This document shows, in pieces, positions 1 to 8,063 of a stretch of DNA of 64,000 nt (position 1 is its first letter; each line of letters opens with the position of its first letter). The stretch comes from Ancylomarina sp. DW003 (GTDB taxonomy: Bacteria > Bacteroidota > Bacteroidia > Bacteroidales > Marinifilaceae), in assembly GCF_029029505.1 (NCBI RefSeq), contig NZ_JAKJSD010000005.1:62001-126000 (forward strand), read 5' to 3'. Made by a program: the position numbers and the translations under genes. The notes under the pieces were generated by a model. It had not been told where the DNA came from. It worked only from the letters and a program-made list of their open reading frames with translations, and made no database searches.

Positions 1-603
1 GCAATTGATTCACACATTACTGACAAATCAAACTATTATAGTGTAAATACGGGCGATGCCGCAGTGGCAGGTATCGTTTCTGAAGTTTCCCCGGAGTACG
101 GCTACCTGGCATCACATGCAACGAGTCATGGAAGTCGTCATGCAGCTATTGTTTTTCACAAAAGAAAACCGGAAATTCTGATGAAAACTACACAAAGAAC
201 TTCTTTTGAGGGAGAGTATGTAACTTTTTACGATCAAAGTGCTTGTAAAGAAATAGCAAAAGAAGCCTTGGTTGACATGAACGAAGTAGCGCAAGGTGCA
301 TTACAAAAATGCAATTTGACATCAAAGGACATTGACTTCCTAGCTGTACATCAACCCGCCACTTGGGCAGCAAAAGCATGGCGTGATGCCATAGGTGTAC
401 CACCCGCAAAATCGTACGAATCATTTAAAAAATACGGTAACATTGCGTGTTGTGCTGCAGCTACAAATATGTTGGAAGCAATAGAAAAGGGATTAGTGAA
501 GGTTGACGACAAACTTATGATTGCGTCTTCAGGTGTAGGAGAAAATCATATTGCACTTCTACATACAATTCCGCCTCAATTAATTGAAAACGTAAGAGTA
601 TGA
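1..603 (+). CDS. 3-oxoacyl-ACP synthase III family protein, C-terminal part (5' end outside window)
   Basis: The reading frame is open from base 1, so the GTG at 64 is not the true start and the N-terminal half, with the nucleophilic cysteine, lies outside the window. What remains is the C-terminal thiolase-fold half. It has an HQPA segment (the catalytic His of FabH-like enzymes) and, about 30 residues later, YGNIACC, which supplies the catalytic Asn. Such enzymes condense an acyl-CoA or acyl-ACP with malonyl-ACP. The stop codon overlaps the start of the VOC gene (ATGA), so the two are translationally coupled. The protein resembles the second KAS III at 1236-2291 in the HQP...AWR...YGN region, suggesting paralogues in one pathway. 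The family is clear; the substrate is unknown. Confidence 0.85.
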   Translation, partial: AIDSHITDKSNYYSVNTGDAAVAGIVSEVSPEYGYLASHATSHGSRHAAIVFHKRKPEILMKTTQRTSFEGEYVTFYDQSACKEIAKEALVDMNEVAQGALQKCNLTSKDIDFLAVHQPATWAAKAWRDAIGVPPAKSYESFKKYGNIACCAAATNMLEAIEKGLVKVDDKLMIASSGVGENHIALLHTIPPQLIENVRV

Positions 604-980
604 TAAAAGATATTGCTCATATAGGAATTACAGTTGCCAATATAAACGAAATTATAGAAGAGCTCGAAATACTAGGAATGCCCTGCACAAGCAGGGCATT
701 CCATGACGAGATAGGGATGGATATCGCTTTCTGTGGCAAAGGAGAGAGCAGCATTGAATTGGGTGAGAAAAAAAGTAAAGTTGAAAACAGTCCGATATCT
801 GATAAGCTTGGAGTACATCATATAGCTTTAAAAGTAGAAGATATAGAGAAGTACTACTCTATGATTAAAAGTAGCGATAAATATTCTGTGCAAATGGAAA
901 TTAAACAAGGCGCACATGGAAGGGTTTTCTTCTTTAGAATTAATAATTGGGATGAAATCCTATTCGAATGCGTAGAATAG
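600..980 (+). CDS. VOC family protein, methylmalonyl-CoA epimerase-like
   Basis: A 126-residue vicinal-oxygen-chelate protein with the two beta-alpha-beta-beta-beta modules of the family. Candidate metal ligands lie where methylmalonyl-CoA epimerases place them: H7 in AHIGI, E53 in SIELGE, H74 in GVHHIAL and E123 in LFECVE. Known members epimerise 2-methylacyl-CoA thioesters or act as lyases or dioxygenases. Next to ketoacyl synthases and SDRs, an acyl-thioester substrate is plausible but not shown. The start overlaps the stop of the preceding gene by four bases. The protein is slightly shorter than usual epimerases (about 135-150 residues). Confidence 0.75.
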   Translation: MIKDIAHIGITVANINEIIEELEILGMPCTSRAFHDEIGMDIAFCGKGESSIELGEKKSKVENSPISDKLGVHHIALKVEDIEKYYSMIKSSDKYSVQMEIKQGAHGRVFFFRINNWDEILFECVE

Positions 981-992
981 TTTTCAATAAAT

Positions 993-1249
993 ATGAAAAG
1001 TTTAATGTCTAAAAACAATGTAGCATTAATTACCGGCAGTGCCAATAGTATAGGCAAAGCAATGGGCATAAAACTTACTTCTTTAGGTGCAAAAATATTG
1101 ATCACTGTTTTATAAAGAAGGTGTCGATTTTGAGACCGTAAAAGAGATTCAGAATCCGGTAGTTGAAGCAATATTTATAAAAACAAATTTTATCCGACTA
1201 CGATAACATTAAAAAATGCTTAAAAAATCAAATATATGAATGGAGTTAA
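993..1249 (+). pseudogene. Decayed N-terminal fragment of a short-chain dehydrogenase/reductase
   Basis: From the ATG at 993 the frame reads an SDR N-terminus with VALITGSANSIGKA (the TGxxxGxG cofactor loop) and GAKILIT, then stops at 1113. Continuing in a second frame (from 1117) gives EGVDFETVKEIQ...EAIFIKTNF. A third frame (from 1193) gives SDYDNIKKCLKNQIYE. These pieces align in order with residues 1-80 of the intact SDR at 2306 (for example EAVYVNVDISDYDSVKNMV). At least two frameshifts and loss of everything after about residue 80 make it non-functional. Its tail runs into the start of the next gene at 1236. Confidence 0.75.
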
Positions 1250-2291
1250 TATTATTGGAGTTGGAACATATTTTCCTGAAAGGATTATGAACAATTGCAA
1301 CTTCAATTATGAAGAAATGGGAGTCGGTGAAAAATGGGTAAATTCATCAGGACTCAAAGAGAGAAGATATGCATCGCATTATGAAAATTTATTAGATTTA
1401 GCTTTTCATGCAGCAGAAAGAGCGATAGCAAATTCCAAAATTAATAGGAAAGATATTGACTTATTAATTTTCACATCTTCAACAATAAATTTAAATGAAA
1501 TCATACCAAATGGTGTAACCGAACTACAAATAAAATTAGCAATACCTAATAGTTTGTGTTATCGATTAATAGAGACTTGTAATGGTGCAATAATGGCAAT
1601 GGAAATGGCTGTAAACATCTTACAATCTGGTAAATATAAAAATGCTTTAATTATTGCTACCGAATTATTCTCAAGAATTCTGGATTTATCAAATGAATCA
1701 ACATATAAAATTGGTATGTCCATGGGTGATGGTGCCGGTGCTGTTATGATACAGAAATGTAACCAAGATGAAAATGGATTTTTGGGTTCTAAATTAGTCA
1801 GCAATGGTGAATTTCAAGATAGAATGGGGATACGAGTAGATAATGAAACAAATAAATTGCGTTTTGGTTTTGGAAATCTACCTCCTGTAAACAACGGTAA
1901 AATATTGCTCGCCAATGAAGCCCTGCATAAAATAAAAGAAATAACAAGTGAAACTCTGCCCCAAATAATTGAAGGAACTTTAGAAGAGAACAATATAAAA
2001 AAAGAAAATATTGATTTTTACATATTACACCAGCCTAACAGAAAATTTATTGATGCCTGGAGAGAACTCGCTCACATACCACCTCAAAAAACTTTAGATA
2101 CTTTAGATAAGTACGGCAATTTATCATCCGTTTCTGTATTAGTAAATCTAGACACAGCATATCAGCAACAACTTATAAAGAAAGATGATACTATTGTTAT
2201 TAGCTCTGTTGGATCTGGCTTTAATTGTGGTGCTATGGTTTGGAAATGGAAATTAGATATTGATAAAAAACATGATTACTTATTAGATTAA
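1236..2291 (+). CDS. 3-oxoacyl-ACP synthase III family protein
   Basis: A 351-residue, full-length KAS III/FabH-fold protein. The catalytic triad is visible: C115 in ETCNGA, H265 in LHQPN and N295 in YGNLSS. The C-terminal GSGFNCGAMVWKW corresponds to the terminal G-x-G-x-x-W-G-like strand of the family. It differs from housekeeping FabH around the active site (ETCNGA rather than the usual AACAG), which points to a specialised condensing enzyme rather than the fatty-acid initiator. It is followed 14 bp later by the first intact SDR and probably shares its transcript. Its first bases overlap the relic of the SDR pseudogene. Confidence 0.85.
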   Translation: MNGVNIIGVGTYFPERIMNNCNFNYEEMGVGEKWVNSSGLKERRYASHYENLLDLAFHAAERAIANSKINRKDIDLLIFTSSTINLNEIIPNGVTELQIKLAIPNSLCYRLIETCNGAIMAMEMAVNILQSGKYKNALIIATELFSRILDLSNESTYKIGMSMGDGAGAVMIQKCNQDENGFLGSKLVSNGEFQDRMGIRVDNETNKLRFGFGNLPPVNNGKILLANEALHKIKEITSETLPQIIEGTLEENNIKKENIDFYILHQPNRKFIDAWRELAHIPPQKTLDTLDKYGNLSSVSVLVNLDTAYQQQLIKKDDTIVISSVGSGFNCGAMVWKWKLDIDKKHDYLLD

Positions 2292-2305
2292 ATTTATTAA
2301 AAAAT

Positions 2306-3082
2306 ATGAAACTCTTAAATAAAGTTGCACTTGTTACCGGGAGTAACAAAGGTATTGGTAAAGCCATTGCATTTAAGTTAGCAGAAGAAGGCGCTAAAAT
2401 AATTGTTGCGGCTCGAAATGAAAAAGAGGCCAGTGATGTCGTAAATTTAATAATCGGAAAAGGAGGAGAAGCTGTTTATGTAAATGTTGATATTTCTGAT
2501 TATGACAGCGTTAAAAACATGGTTAATCAAGCCATTGAAATTTATGGAAAAATAGACATCCTTGTCAACAATGCCGGTGTTTCCGGCGACCCTAAGCTTT
2601 TACATGACATTTCTTTAGATGAATGGGATAATACTTTTAATATTAACTTAAAGGGTACTTTTTTATGCTTCAAAGAAGTAGTCCCTTTTATGATTAAACA
2701 AAAATGGGGAAGAATAATCAACATTTCGTCTATGGGTGGAATTGAATCACCACCATTTACGGGAGCTTATAATGCATCTAAAGCAGCAATAATTTCTTTA
2801 ACAAAAAATCAATCTTTTGAATTAGCACGTTTTGGAATAACTGCCAATTGTGTTGCGCCAGGCTTGGTTGAAACTGATTTATCAAAAGATGGTTTGGGAA
2901 AAATGGCTAAAGTAATGCATACAAGCTCTGAAGAAATAATTAAAACATTTATTTCAAGAACCCCAATTCAACGCTTAATTGATAGTGAAGAAATTGCTAA
3001 TGCAGTCAGTTTTCTAGCGTCACCTGCATCAGGTGCCATTACCGGCGAAACAATAAAAGTTGCAGGTGGTGGCTTAATGTAA
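2306..3082 (+). CDS. SDR family oxidoreductase, FabG-like
   Basis: A 258-residue classical SDR. It has the cofactor loop TGSNKGIG (11-18), NNAG (88-91) and the catalytic set S142, Y155, K159 (Y-x3-K), plus the usual C-terminal GETIKVAGG. Basic residues after the second strand (AARN) favour NADPH, as in 3-oxoacyl-ACP reductases. It lies between a KAS III gene and a second SDR, so reduction of a freshly condensed 3-oxoacyl thioester is the simplest role. Which acyl chain it acts on cannot be read from sequence. Confidence 0.85.
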   Translation: MKLLNKVALVTGSNKGIGKAIAFKLAEEGAKIIVAARNEKEASDVVNLIIGKGGEAVYVNVDISDYDSVKNMVNQAIEIYGKIDILVNNAGVSGDPKLLHDISLDEWDNTFNINLKGTFLCFKEVVPFMIKQKWGRIINISSMGGIESPPFTGAYNASKAAIISLTKNQSFELARFGITANCVAPGLVETDLSKDGLGKMAKVMHTSSEEIIKTFISRTPIQRLIDSEEIANAVSFLASPASGAITGETIKVAGGGLM

Positions 3083-3116
3083 AAAATATTCCGAGTTATA
3101 GTTAAAATATGAAATA

Positions 3117-3905
3117 ATGAAAATACACAATAAAGTTGCAATAGTTACAGGTGGTTCAAAAGGCATTGGAAAAGATATTGCTATTTGTTTAGCTAAAGAA
3201 GGTGCAAAAGTCGTTATTTGTTCACGTAATGAAGCAGAATTGACTGCAACTACAAAATTAATAAATGACAATTTTGGCCTTGCAGTCGGCATAAGAACGG
3301 ATGTGTCAAATGAAAATGATCTGGATAAATTAGTTGACATGACAATGAGTTCCTTTGGAAGAATTGATTTTTTAATAAACAATGCTTCCGTTGCAGGTTC
3401 TTCAAAACCATTAGAAAATTGTACTCTTGAGGAATGGATGGAAGTGATGAATATTAATTTAAATTCAGTATTCCTTTTATCCAAAAAAGTAATTCCAATA
3501 ATGAAAGTTCAAAAATTTGGAAGAATAATTAACATATCCTCAGGAGCAGGAATACATCCAATTCAAAATATAGGCCCATATGGTGTTGCCAAGGCTGGCG
3601 TAATTATGATGACCAGACAATTCTCCTCCGAAGTTGGTAAAAATAATATTACGGTTAATTGTATTGCTCCTGGCCTGGTATTAACTGAAATGGTAATGAA
3701 AAATACCGAAAAACTTGCTGAACAAGTTGGAGTAACTACCGAGCAATTCATTAATTCATTTGAAGAAGCTAACCATTTAAATCACATTGGCAGAGCTACT
3801 GAACCAAACGAAGTTGCAAATACCACTCTATATTTGTGTTCTTCTGAATCCTCTGCCTTAACTGGAGAGGTAATTAGCCTGGCAGGTGGTTGGATGGCTG
3901 GATAA
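3117..3905 (+). CDS. SDR family oxidoreductase
   Basis: A 262-residue classical SDR, 34 bp after the preceding SDR and its probable tandem paralogue: the motifs fall at identical positions. The cofactor loop is TGGSKGIG (11-18) and the catalytic residues are S142, Y155 and K159. The NNAG stabilising motif reads NNAS here (88-91), a mild departure seen in some SDRs. The C-terminus keeps TGEVISLAGG. It is probably NADP(H)-dependent (CSRN after strand 2). Two SDRs side by side suggest two different keto substrates, or reduction and re-oxidation steps, in the same pathway. Confidence 0.85.
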   Translation: MKIHNKVAIVTGGSKGIGKDIAICLAKEGAKVVICSRNEAELTATTKLINDNFGLAVGIRTDVSNENDLDKLVDMTMSSFGRIDFLINNASVAGSSKPLENCTLEEWMEVMNINLNSVFLLSKKVIPIMKVQKFGRIINISSGAGIHPIQNIGPYGVAKAGVIMMTRQFSSEVGKNNITVNCIAPGLVLTEMVMKNTEKLAEQVGVTTEQFINSFEEANHLNHIGRATEPNEVANTTLYLCSSESSALTGEVISLAGGWMAG

Positions 3906-3967
3906 AATAAGAATCCAGCAGCAAGCACAAACAATGTATACATGATATTAAAAAAAAATAGTCAAAT

Positions 3968-4714
3968 ATGATTAATTTATTTATTGAACTTAGCAAGCAT
4001 GATAATATTGAAGACGCTATGAATTCGTATGAAAACATGTTAGCATCTATCAAAAATACATCTCTTAGAATAGCTTTTGAATTTCAGATACTAAAGCTCA
4101 ATCCGATGTCTCCTTTCGCAAATTTATCCGACTTTTTACCCCAGGAAGAATATAAGCAAGTAAAGGTCAGAGGTGCTAAAGCATTCGAATTGATAGGAGC
4201 AGCTACTAATGACATTGTATCTAAGTCTATAATGGAAAATATGTTGGAAGTAAATCACATTGGTTTCTTACAATGTCATATTGCAAAAAAGTATTTTGGC
4301 AAAATTGGTCAAGCTAGTTCAATACATAGTGTTATTGATGTTGCTCATACAGATAATATTTTTATTGGTGACAAATCAATTATTCGTTTCAGTAAACTTT
4401 GGGCAGGTCCTTTAGAGGGATCTATTAATATTGGCAATGATGTTTATATATCTGGATCAGAACTACATTGTGTATCTCATGGCGATGAAAATACGGGAAA
4501 ATTTTCAAGACTTCCGGCTCCTCAACAATCAGGTATTACTAAGCCAATATATATAGAAGATAATGTGGTAATAAACGATGGATGTAAAATTAATAAGGGA
4601 GTCAGAATTGGAGAAGGTGCATTTATTATGCAAAATTCAGTTATTATCAAAGATGTTGAACCATATTCTATTATGGGTGGTGTGCCGGCAAAAAAGATCG
4701 GGATCAGAAGCTAA
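3968..4714 (+). CDS. Left-handed beta-helix (hexapeptide-repeat) acyltransferase
   Basis: A 248-residue protein. The first ~110 residues are helical and unrecognised; the rest is a left-handed parallel beta-helix with imperfect hexapeptide repeats (for example IFIGDKSIIR, INIGNDVYIS, IYIEDNVVIN, VRIGEGAFIM). It ends in the family signature YSIMGGVPAKKIG. H167 or H171, in the loop LHCVSHGDE, could be the catalytic base. Such enzymes O- or N-acylate sugars or small molecules using acyl-CoA or acyl-ACP. As the last gene of a KAS III/SDR cluster, it may transfer the acyl group that those enzymes make (inference). Confidence 0.75.
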   Translation: MINLFIELSKHDNIEDAMNSYENMLASIKNTSLRIAFEFQILKLNPMSPFANLSDFLPQEEYKQVKVRGAKAFELIGAATNDIVSKSIMENMLEVNHIGFLQCHIAKKYFGKIGQASSIHSVIDVAHTDNIFIGDKSIIRFSKLWAGPLEGSINIGNDVYISGSELHCVSHGDENTGKFSRLPAPQQSGITKPIYIEDNVVINDGCKINKGVRIGEGAFIMQNSVIIKDVEPYSIMGGVPAKKIGIRS

Positions 4715-4757
4715 TTTTATTCATTAGCAATAAGTAGAAAACAAAACAGGAGTATAT

Positions 4758-4784
4758 CAGGATTCAGATTAGATCTGGATCCTG
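4758..4784. terminator. Inverted repeat, probable terminator between convergent genes
   Basis: The arms CAGGATTCAGAT and ATCTGGATCCTG pair over 12 bp with one G-U wobble around a 3-base loop (TAG). No strong T-run follows on the plus strand. The minus-strand side is moderately T-rich. A position between convergent genes fits termination. Confidence 0.45.
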
Positions 4785-4801
4785 TGTTGAGACTACATAT
4801 A

Positions 4802-4820
4802 AAAACTGATTCTCAGTTTT
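4802..4820 (+). terminator. Short hairpin, possible terminator
   Basis: AAAACTGA and TCAGTTTT form a perfect 8-bp stem with loop TTC, 88 bp after the acyltransferase stop. The stem is AT-rich, so a terminator role is only a suggestion. Confidence 0.3.
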
Positions 4821-5048
4821 GAGAGTGTTTTTAACTCTGGATACTTAAAAATAGGATTACACCTAATTTAAAAGTAGTATCCCATAAAGTGTCAATTTAA
4901 AGCTCTGCTATTAGTTCACCCAATCTCTTTTCGGTTTGTCTTGTTTATCCCAAACTAACTTTCTTTTATAAGACTAAAGGGCTCCGATCAATGCAACGCG
5001 CTCAACAAGCTACACATCACCTAATCAACATATCATCACAACACCCAA

Positions 5049-7538
5049 TCATCGTTTCCGTTTAACGCCACGTATAGCCTCCGCTTGATATGGATTTTCA
5101 GGCCAATAATGCTTGGCATATCGGATTCGTAATTCTTTTCTTACTTCAAAGTAGGTATTCTCCCAAAAGTTAGGCAGGTCAGAAGTGATTTGGATAGGAC
5201 GTGATGCAGGTGATAGCAAATGCATTAGGACTGAAAGTTTTCCCTGATTTACAGTGGGGTTTTCGAGTAAACCAAAAACCTCTTGAATACGAACGGCCAA
5301 TACAGGTGCATCACCATTCGCCTGATATTGCAATCGGATTTTAGAACTACTAGGCACTATAAAATGCTTAGGAGCAAGCTTATCCAAATCGGTTTGTTTC
5401 TCCCAAGGCAGGTGATTTTGCAGAACTTCTTCCAAATCAATCTTTTTCAAGTCTTCAACTTTCCGAATTTTATTTAAGTAAGGACTTAGCCACTCTTTAT
5501 TATTTTTTAGTAACTCAGCAGTACTCACATCAGGCCAATCCACATCAGCTTGCCATTTTTTCAAGCTTATCACACGATTTTGCCATTGTGTAAACTGAGG
5601 GCTGAAATTCAATAAACTGCTTCCCTCCTTCTCTATAGCCTTAGAAATAATCGCCACAACTTTATCTTCACTGGGATTAGAAAGTCGTTTCGATTGTAAT
5701 ACAATTCTACCTATTCTTAATTCCTTATTAGCTATTAAGCCACCTTTACGTGTATCCCAGGTGATACTTTCTCTTTCCTTTACCAAAGGCGCCAAATCTT
5801 GAGGGTTAAGAGCCGATGCCATAAAAATCTTCCCGCCTTGCTCCCTATCATCAACATGTGCAATAGCCAACCAAGGCTCGTGGGCTAAATCATCCTGATG
5901 ACTTGCCATGGCTTGCTTACCGTTTGCCATCATAAACCTGGCATTTGTTCCCGGGCTAGCATGGGCAATTCGCTCAGGATAGGCCTGCACTAATATAAGT
6001 CCCGTGTCGTAAGTATCTACAAATCCGTTCTCGGGCTCAATAGCAAACATCTTTCTATAGGATGCTGCAACCTTCTCTATTTTATTTAAGCTCTTAAGTG
6101 TTCGTTCTCCTTTACGATGACGGCGCAGAGCTTCAATTCTTAAATTAATATCAATACCTGTTTCACGTGGCAAAGGATCACGTTCTTCCAGAATGGCAGC
6201 CAAATCGGTAGCCAATGGCAATAAACCTTCAGCCTTAGCTTTAAGCAACATATGGGCTATACGCGGATGGCAGGGCAATTTCTGAATCTGACGTCCGTGC
6301 TCTGTGATCTTATGATTCTCCAAAGCCTCCAACTCATGTAAACTTTCGCTAGCCTGAGCAATTGCCGATAAGGGAGGTAAACTTAACCAACCTAATTCCT
6401 GAATATCATCCACACCCCAAGCTGCCATCTCCAGAACAAGTGTGCTTAAATCAGCTTCCAATATTTCGGGCACTCGCTGTTCTTTCAAACGTAAATGAGA
6501 TGCTAAAGACCACATTCGATAACAAACACCTGATCCAAGTCTTCCTGCACGTCCTGCTCTCTGGTCAGCTGAGTCTTTGGTAATCTCGATAGTTTCAAGT
6601 CGTGATAAACCTGATTTGGAATCAAAGCGAGATACCCGACTATAACCACAATCGACAACCGTGTGAATCCCTTCAATGGTCAAACTGGTTTCAGCAATAG
6701 CAGTTGCCAACACGATTTTTCTACGTCCTTGTCTATCGGGTAAAATCGCCGCCTGTTGTTTATTCCCTGCTAACATACCAAACAAAGGATAAATCATAAA
6801 GCCACCCAGTTGATTCTTAAGCAGGGTTTCACACTTCCGAATCTCAGCTTCTCCGGGAAGAAAAACAAGTATATCACCAACTTGTTCTCTGACTGCTCTA
6901 AGCACTGTATTTGCCGTAATTTCGGGGAGTAATCTCACATCGCTGGCATCGGTATATATTAAATCAACAGGATATTGCCTTCCTTTGCTTTCTATTACTT
7001 TCGCACTTAAGCTATCACTCAGTTCTAAACTGTTAATGGTTGCAGACATCAGCATGATGCGTAAGTCGGGACGTAAGATACTCTGCGATTCCCGACACAA
7101 AGCCAAAGCCAAATCGGCATGAAGACTTCGTTCGTGAATTTCATCAAAAATAACCATTCCTACACCTTCAAGTGCATTATCGAATTGTAACATTCGTGTT
7201 AATATCCCCTCCGTTAATACCTCTATTCGAGTGTTTTTTGAGATTCGCTTTTCAAAACGAATGCGGTACCCAATACGTTGTCCCACTTCCTCACCTAAAA
7301 GCGATGCCATACGCATCGCAATACTCTTAGCTGCCAATCGTCTTGGTTCCAACATTAAAATCTTCTGACCTTTCAGCCAGGTTTCATCTATCAAAGCCAG
7401 AGGTAATAAAGTACTTTTTCCTGCACCAGGAGGAGCAGAAATTATTAAAGTATTCTCATTGGCCAAATGTTTTCTGCATTCTGAGATAATTTCTTTAACA
7501 GGTAAATCTATATTGAAAGGATCGAAGCTCAAACTCAA
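5049..7538 (-). CDS. hrpB: ATP-dependent helicase HrpB (DEAH box)
   Basis: An 829-residue superfamily 2 helicase of the length usual for HrpB. Walker A is APPGAGKST (35-43), the DEAH box reads DEIH (132-135), motif III is SATIN and motif VI is QRAGRAGR. The C-terminal half has the HrpB-specific region ending in WPENPYQAEAIRG. HrpB is a predicted RNA helicase of unclear role in most bacteria. The start is TTG at 7538: an in-frame TAA lies eight codons upstream, and the first internal Met falls after Walker A, so no ATG start is possible. It is transcribed away from the cobalamin riboswitch and receptor gene. Confidence 0.92.
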   Translation of the reverse strand: MSLSFDPFNIDLPVKEIISECRKHLANENTLIISAPPGAGKSTLLPLALIDETWLKGQKILMLEPRRLAAKSIAMRMASLLGEEVGQRIGYRIRFEKRISKNTRIEVLTEGILTRMLQFDNALEGVGMVIFDEIHERSLHADLALALCRESQSILRPDLRIMLMSATINSLELSDSLSAKVIESKGRQYPVDLIYTDASDVRLLPEITANTVLRAVREQVGDILVFLPGEAEIRKCETLLKNQLGGFMIYPLFGMLAGNKQQAAILPDRQGRRKIVLATAIAETSLTIEGIHTVVDCGYSRVSRFDSKSGLSRLETIEITKDSADQRAGRAGRLGSGVCYRMWSLASHLRLKEQRVPEILEADLSTLVLEMAAWGVDDIQELGWLSLPPLSAIAQASESLHELEALENHKITEHGRQIQKLPCHPRIAHMLLKAKAEGLLPLATDLAAILEERDPLPRETGIDINLRIEALRRHRKGERTLKSLNKIEKVAASYRKMFAIEPENGFVDTYDTGLILVQAYPERIAHASPGTNARFMMANGKQAMASHQDDLAHEPWLAIAHVDDREQGGKIFMASALNPQDLAPLVKERESITWDTRKGGLIANKELRIGRIVLQSKRLSNPSEDKVVAIISKAIEKEGSSLLNFSPQFTQWQNRVISLKKWQADVDWPDVSTAELLKNNKEWLSPYLNKIRKVEDLKKIDLEEVLQNHLPWEKQTDLDKLAPKHFIVPSSSKIRLQYQANGDAPVLAVRIQEVFGLLENPTVNQGKLSVLMHLLSPASRPIQITSDLPNFWENTYFEVRKELRIRYAKHYWPENPYQAEAIRGVKRKR

Positions 7539-7708
7539 TTTATTTATAAGGAATATTTAAGACAATTAATTCTCGCAAAGTTAGACAATCGTATGATAAT
7601 TCATCAAAAGGACAGATCCAAAACCAAAGTCCAATAATAAACCACACTAGATTTAATTCAATTTAAATAAGAATAGTAACATTGCATTTCTGTATTCATA
7701 AAAATAAT

Positions 7709-7716
7709 TACATTTG
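7709..7716 (+). promoter_or_regulatory. Bacteroidota-type promoter (-7 element) for the cobalamin-controlled gene
   Basis: TACATTTG matches the TAnnTTTG consensus. A TTG lies about 25 bp upstream (7682-7684), near the expected -33 position. A transcript starting a few bases downstream would begin at the 5' edge of the riboswitch. Confidence 0.6.
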
Positions 7717-7721
7717 CCGCG

Positions 7722-7880
7722 CAATTGGTGCAATTTTGCTCAATAGGGAATCCGGTGTAAACCCGGAACTGTGCCCGTAGCTGTAATTCTCGTTACATCT
7801 TTAACACGTGCCACTGTCAGCCTAAGGCTGATGGGAAGGCGTTAACAGATAGAGATAAGTCAGAAGACCTGCCATTGCCT
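7722..7880 (+). promoter_or_regulatory. Cobalamin (adenosylcobalamin-type) riboswitch
   Basis: The conserved cobalamin-riboswitch blocks appear in order: GGTGCAATTTTGCTCAATAG, GGGAATCCGGTG, AAACCCGGAACTGTGCCCG, CTGTAA, the B12-box region GCCACTG with GGGAAGGC, and AGTCAGAAGACCTGCC. The closing strand ATTGCC pairs with GGTGCAAT. The gene below encodes a TonB-dependent receptor, the commonest target in Bacteroidota. High cobalamin would be expected to switch it off. Confidence 0.93.
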
Positions 7881-7943
7881 TGTAATCACTTTGCTCCGGG
7901 AAAAGGGTAATTGATGTGTAAATTTTTTATTTGTCGAATTAAC

Positions 7944-7991
7944 ATAGTGGATTTTTGCATGACGACGAAGTAATCCGACTATTCATTTTTT
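7944..7991 (+). terminator. Leader hairpin with T-run, possible expression platform
   Basis: ATAGTGGATT and AATCC-G-ACTAT pair with one bulged base around a long loop, and a run of six T follows (near 7986-7991). It lies between the aptamer and the receptor start. Regulated termination is therefore possible; a translational mechanism is equally possible. Confidence 0.35.
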
Positions 7992-8063
7992 CGATAGATA
8001 AGGGCCCTCGTTTACACAACAATCTTTCATCTCACGAGCATATTTTTTAATCAAAAAAACAAA

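Larger units (their letters stand above)
4715..5048. other. Intergenic region between convergent genes
   Basis: No coding region is visible in these 334 bp. They separate the end of the acyl-chemistry cluster (+) from the end of hrpB (-). They contain two hairpins, at 4758-4784 and 4802-4820, which probably end transcription from one or both sides. Confidence 0.6.
7539..8063. other. Divergent intergenic region holding a riboswitch leader
   Basis: This 525-bp gap between hrpB (-) and the receptor gene (+) contains no protein gene. It holds a plus-strand promoter near 7709, a cobalamin riboswitch (about 7722-7880) and a further hairpin with a T-run at 7944-7991. Confidence 0.8.

Noticed and set aside
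64-603. Complete gene starting at GTG 64
   Set aside because: The frame is open to base 1 and the protein would lack the N-terminal half of a ketoacyl synthase.
3074-3484. Minus-strand gene of 136 residues
   Set aside because: It is antisense to the second SDR, which has complete catalytic motifs.
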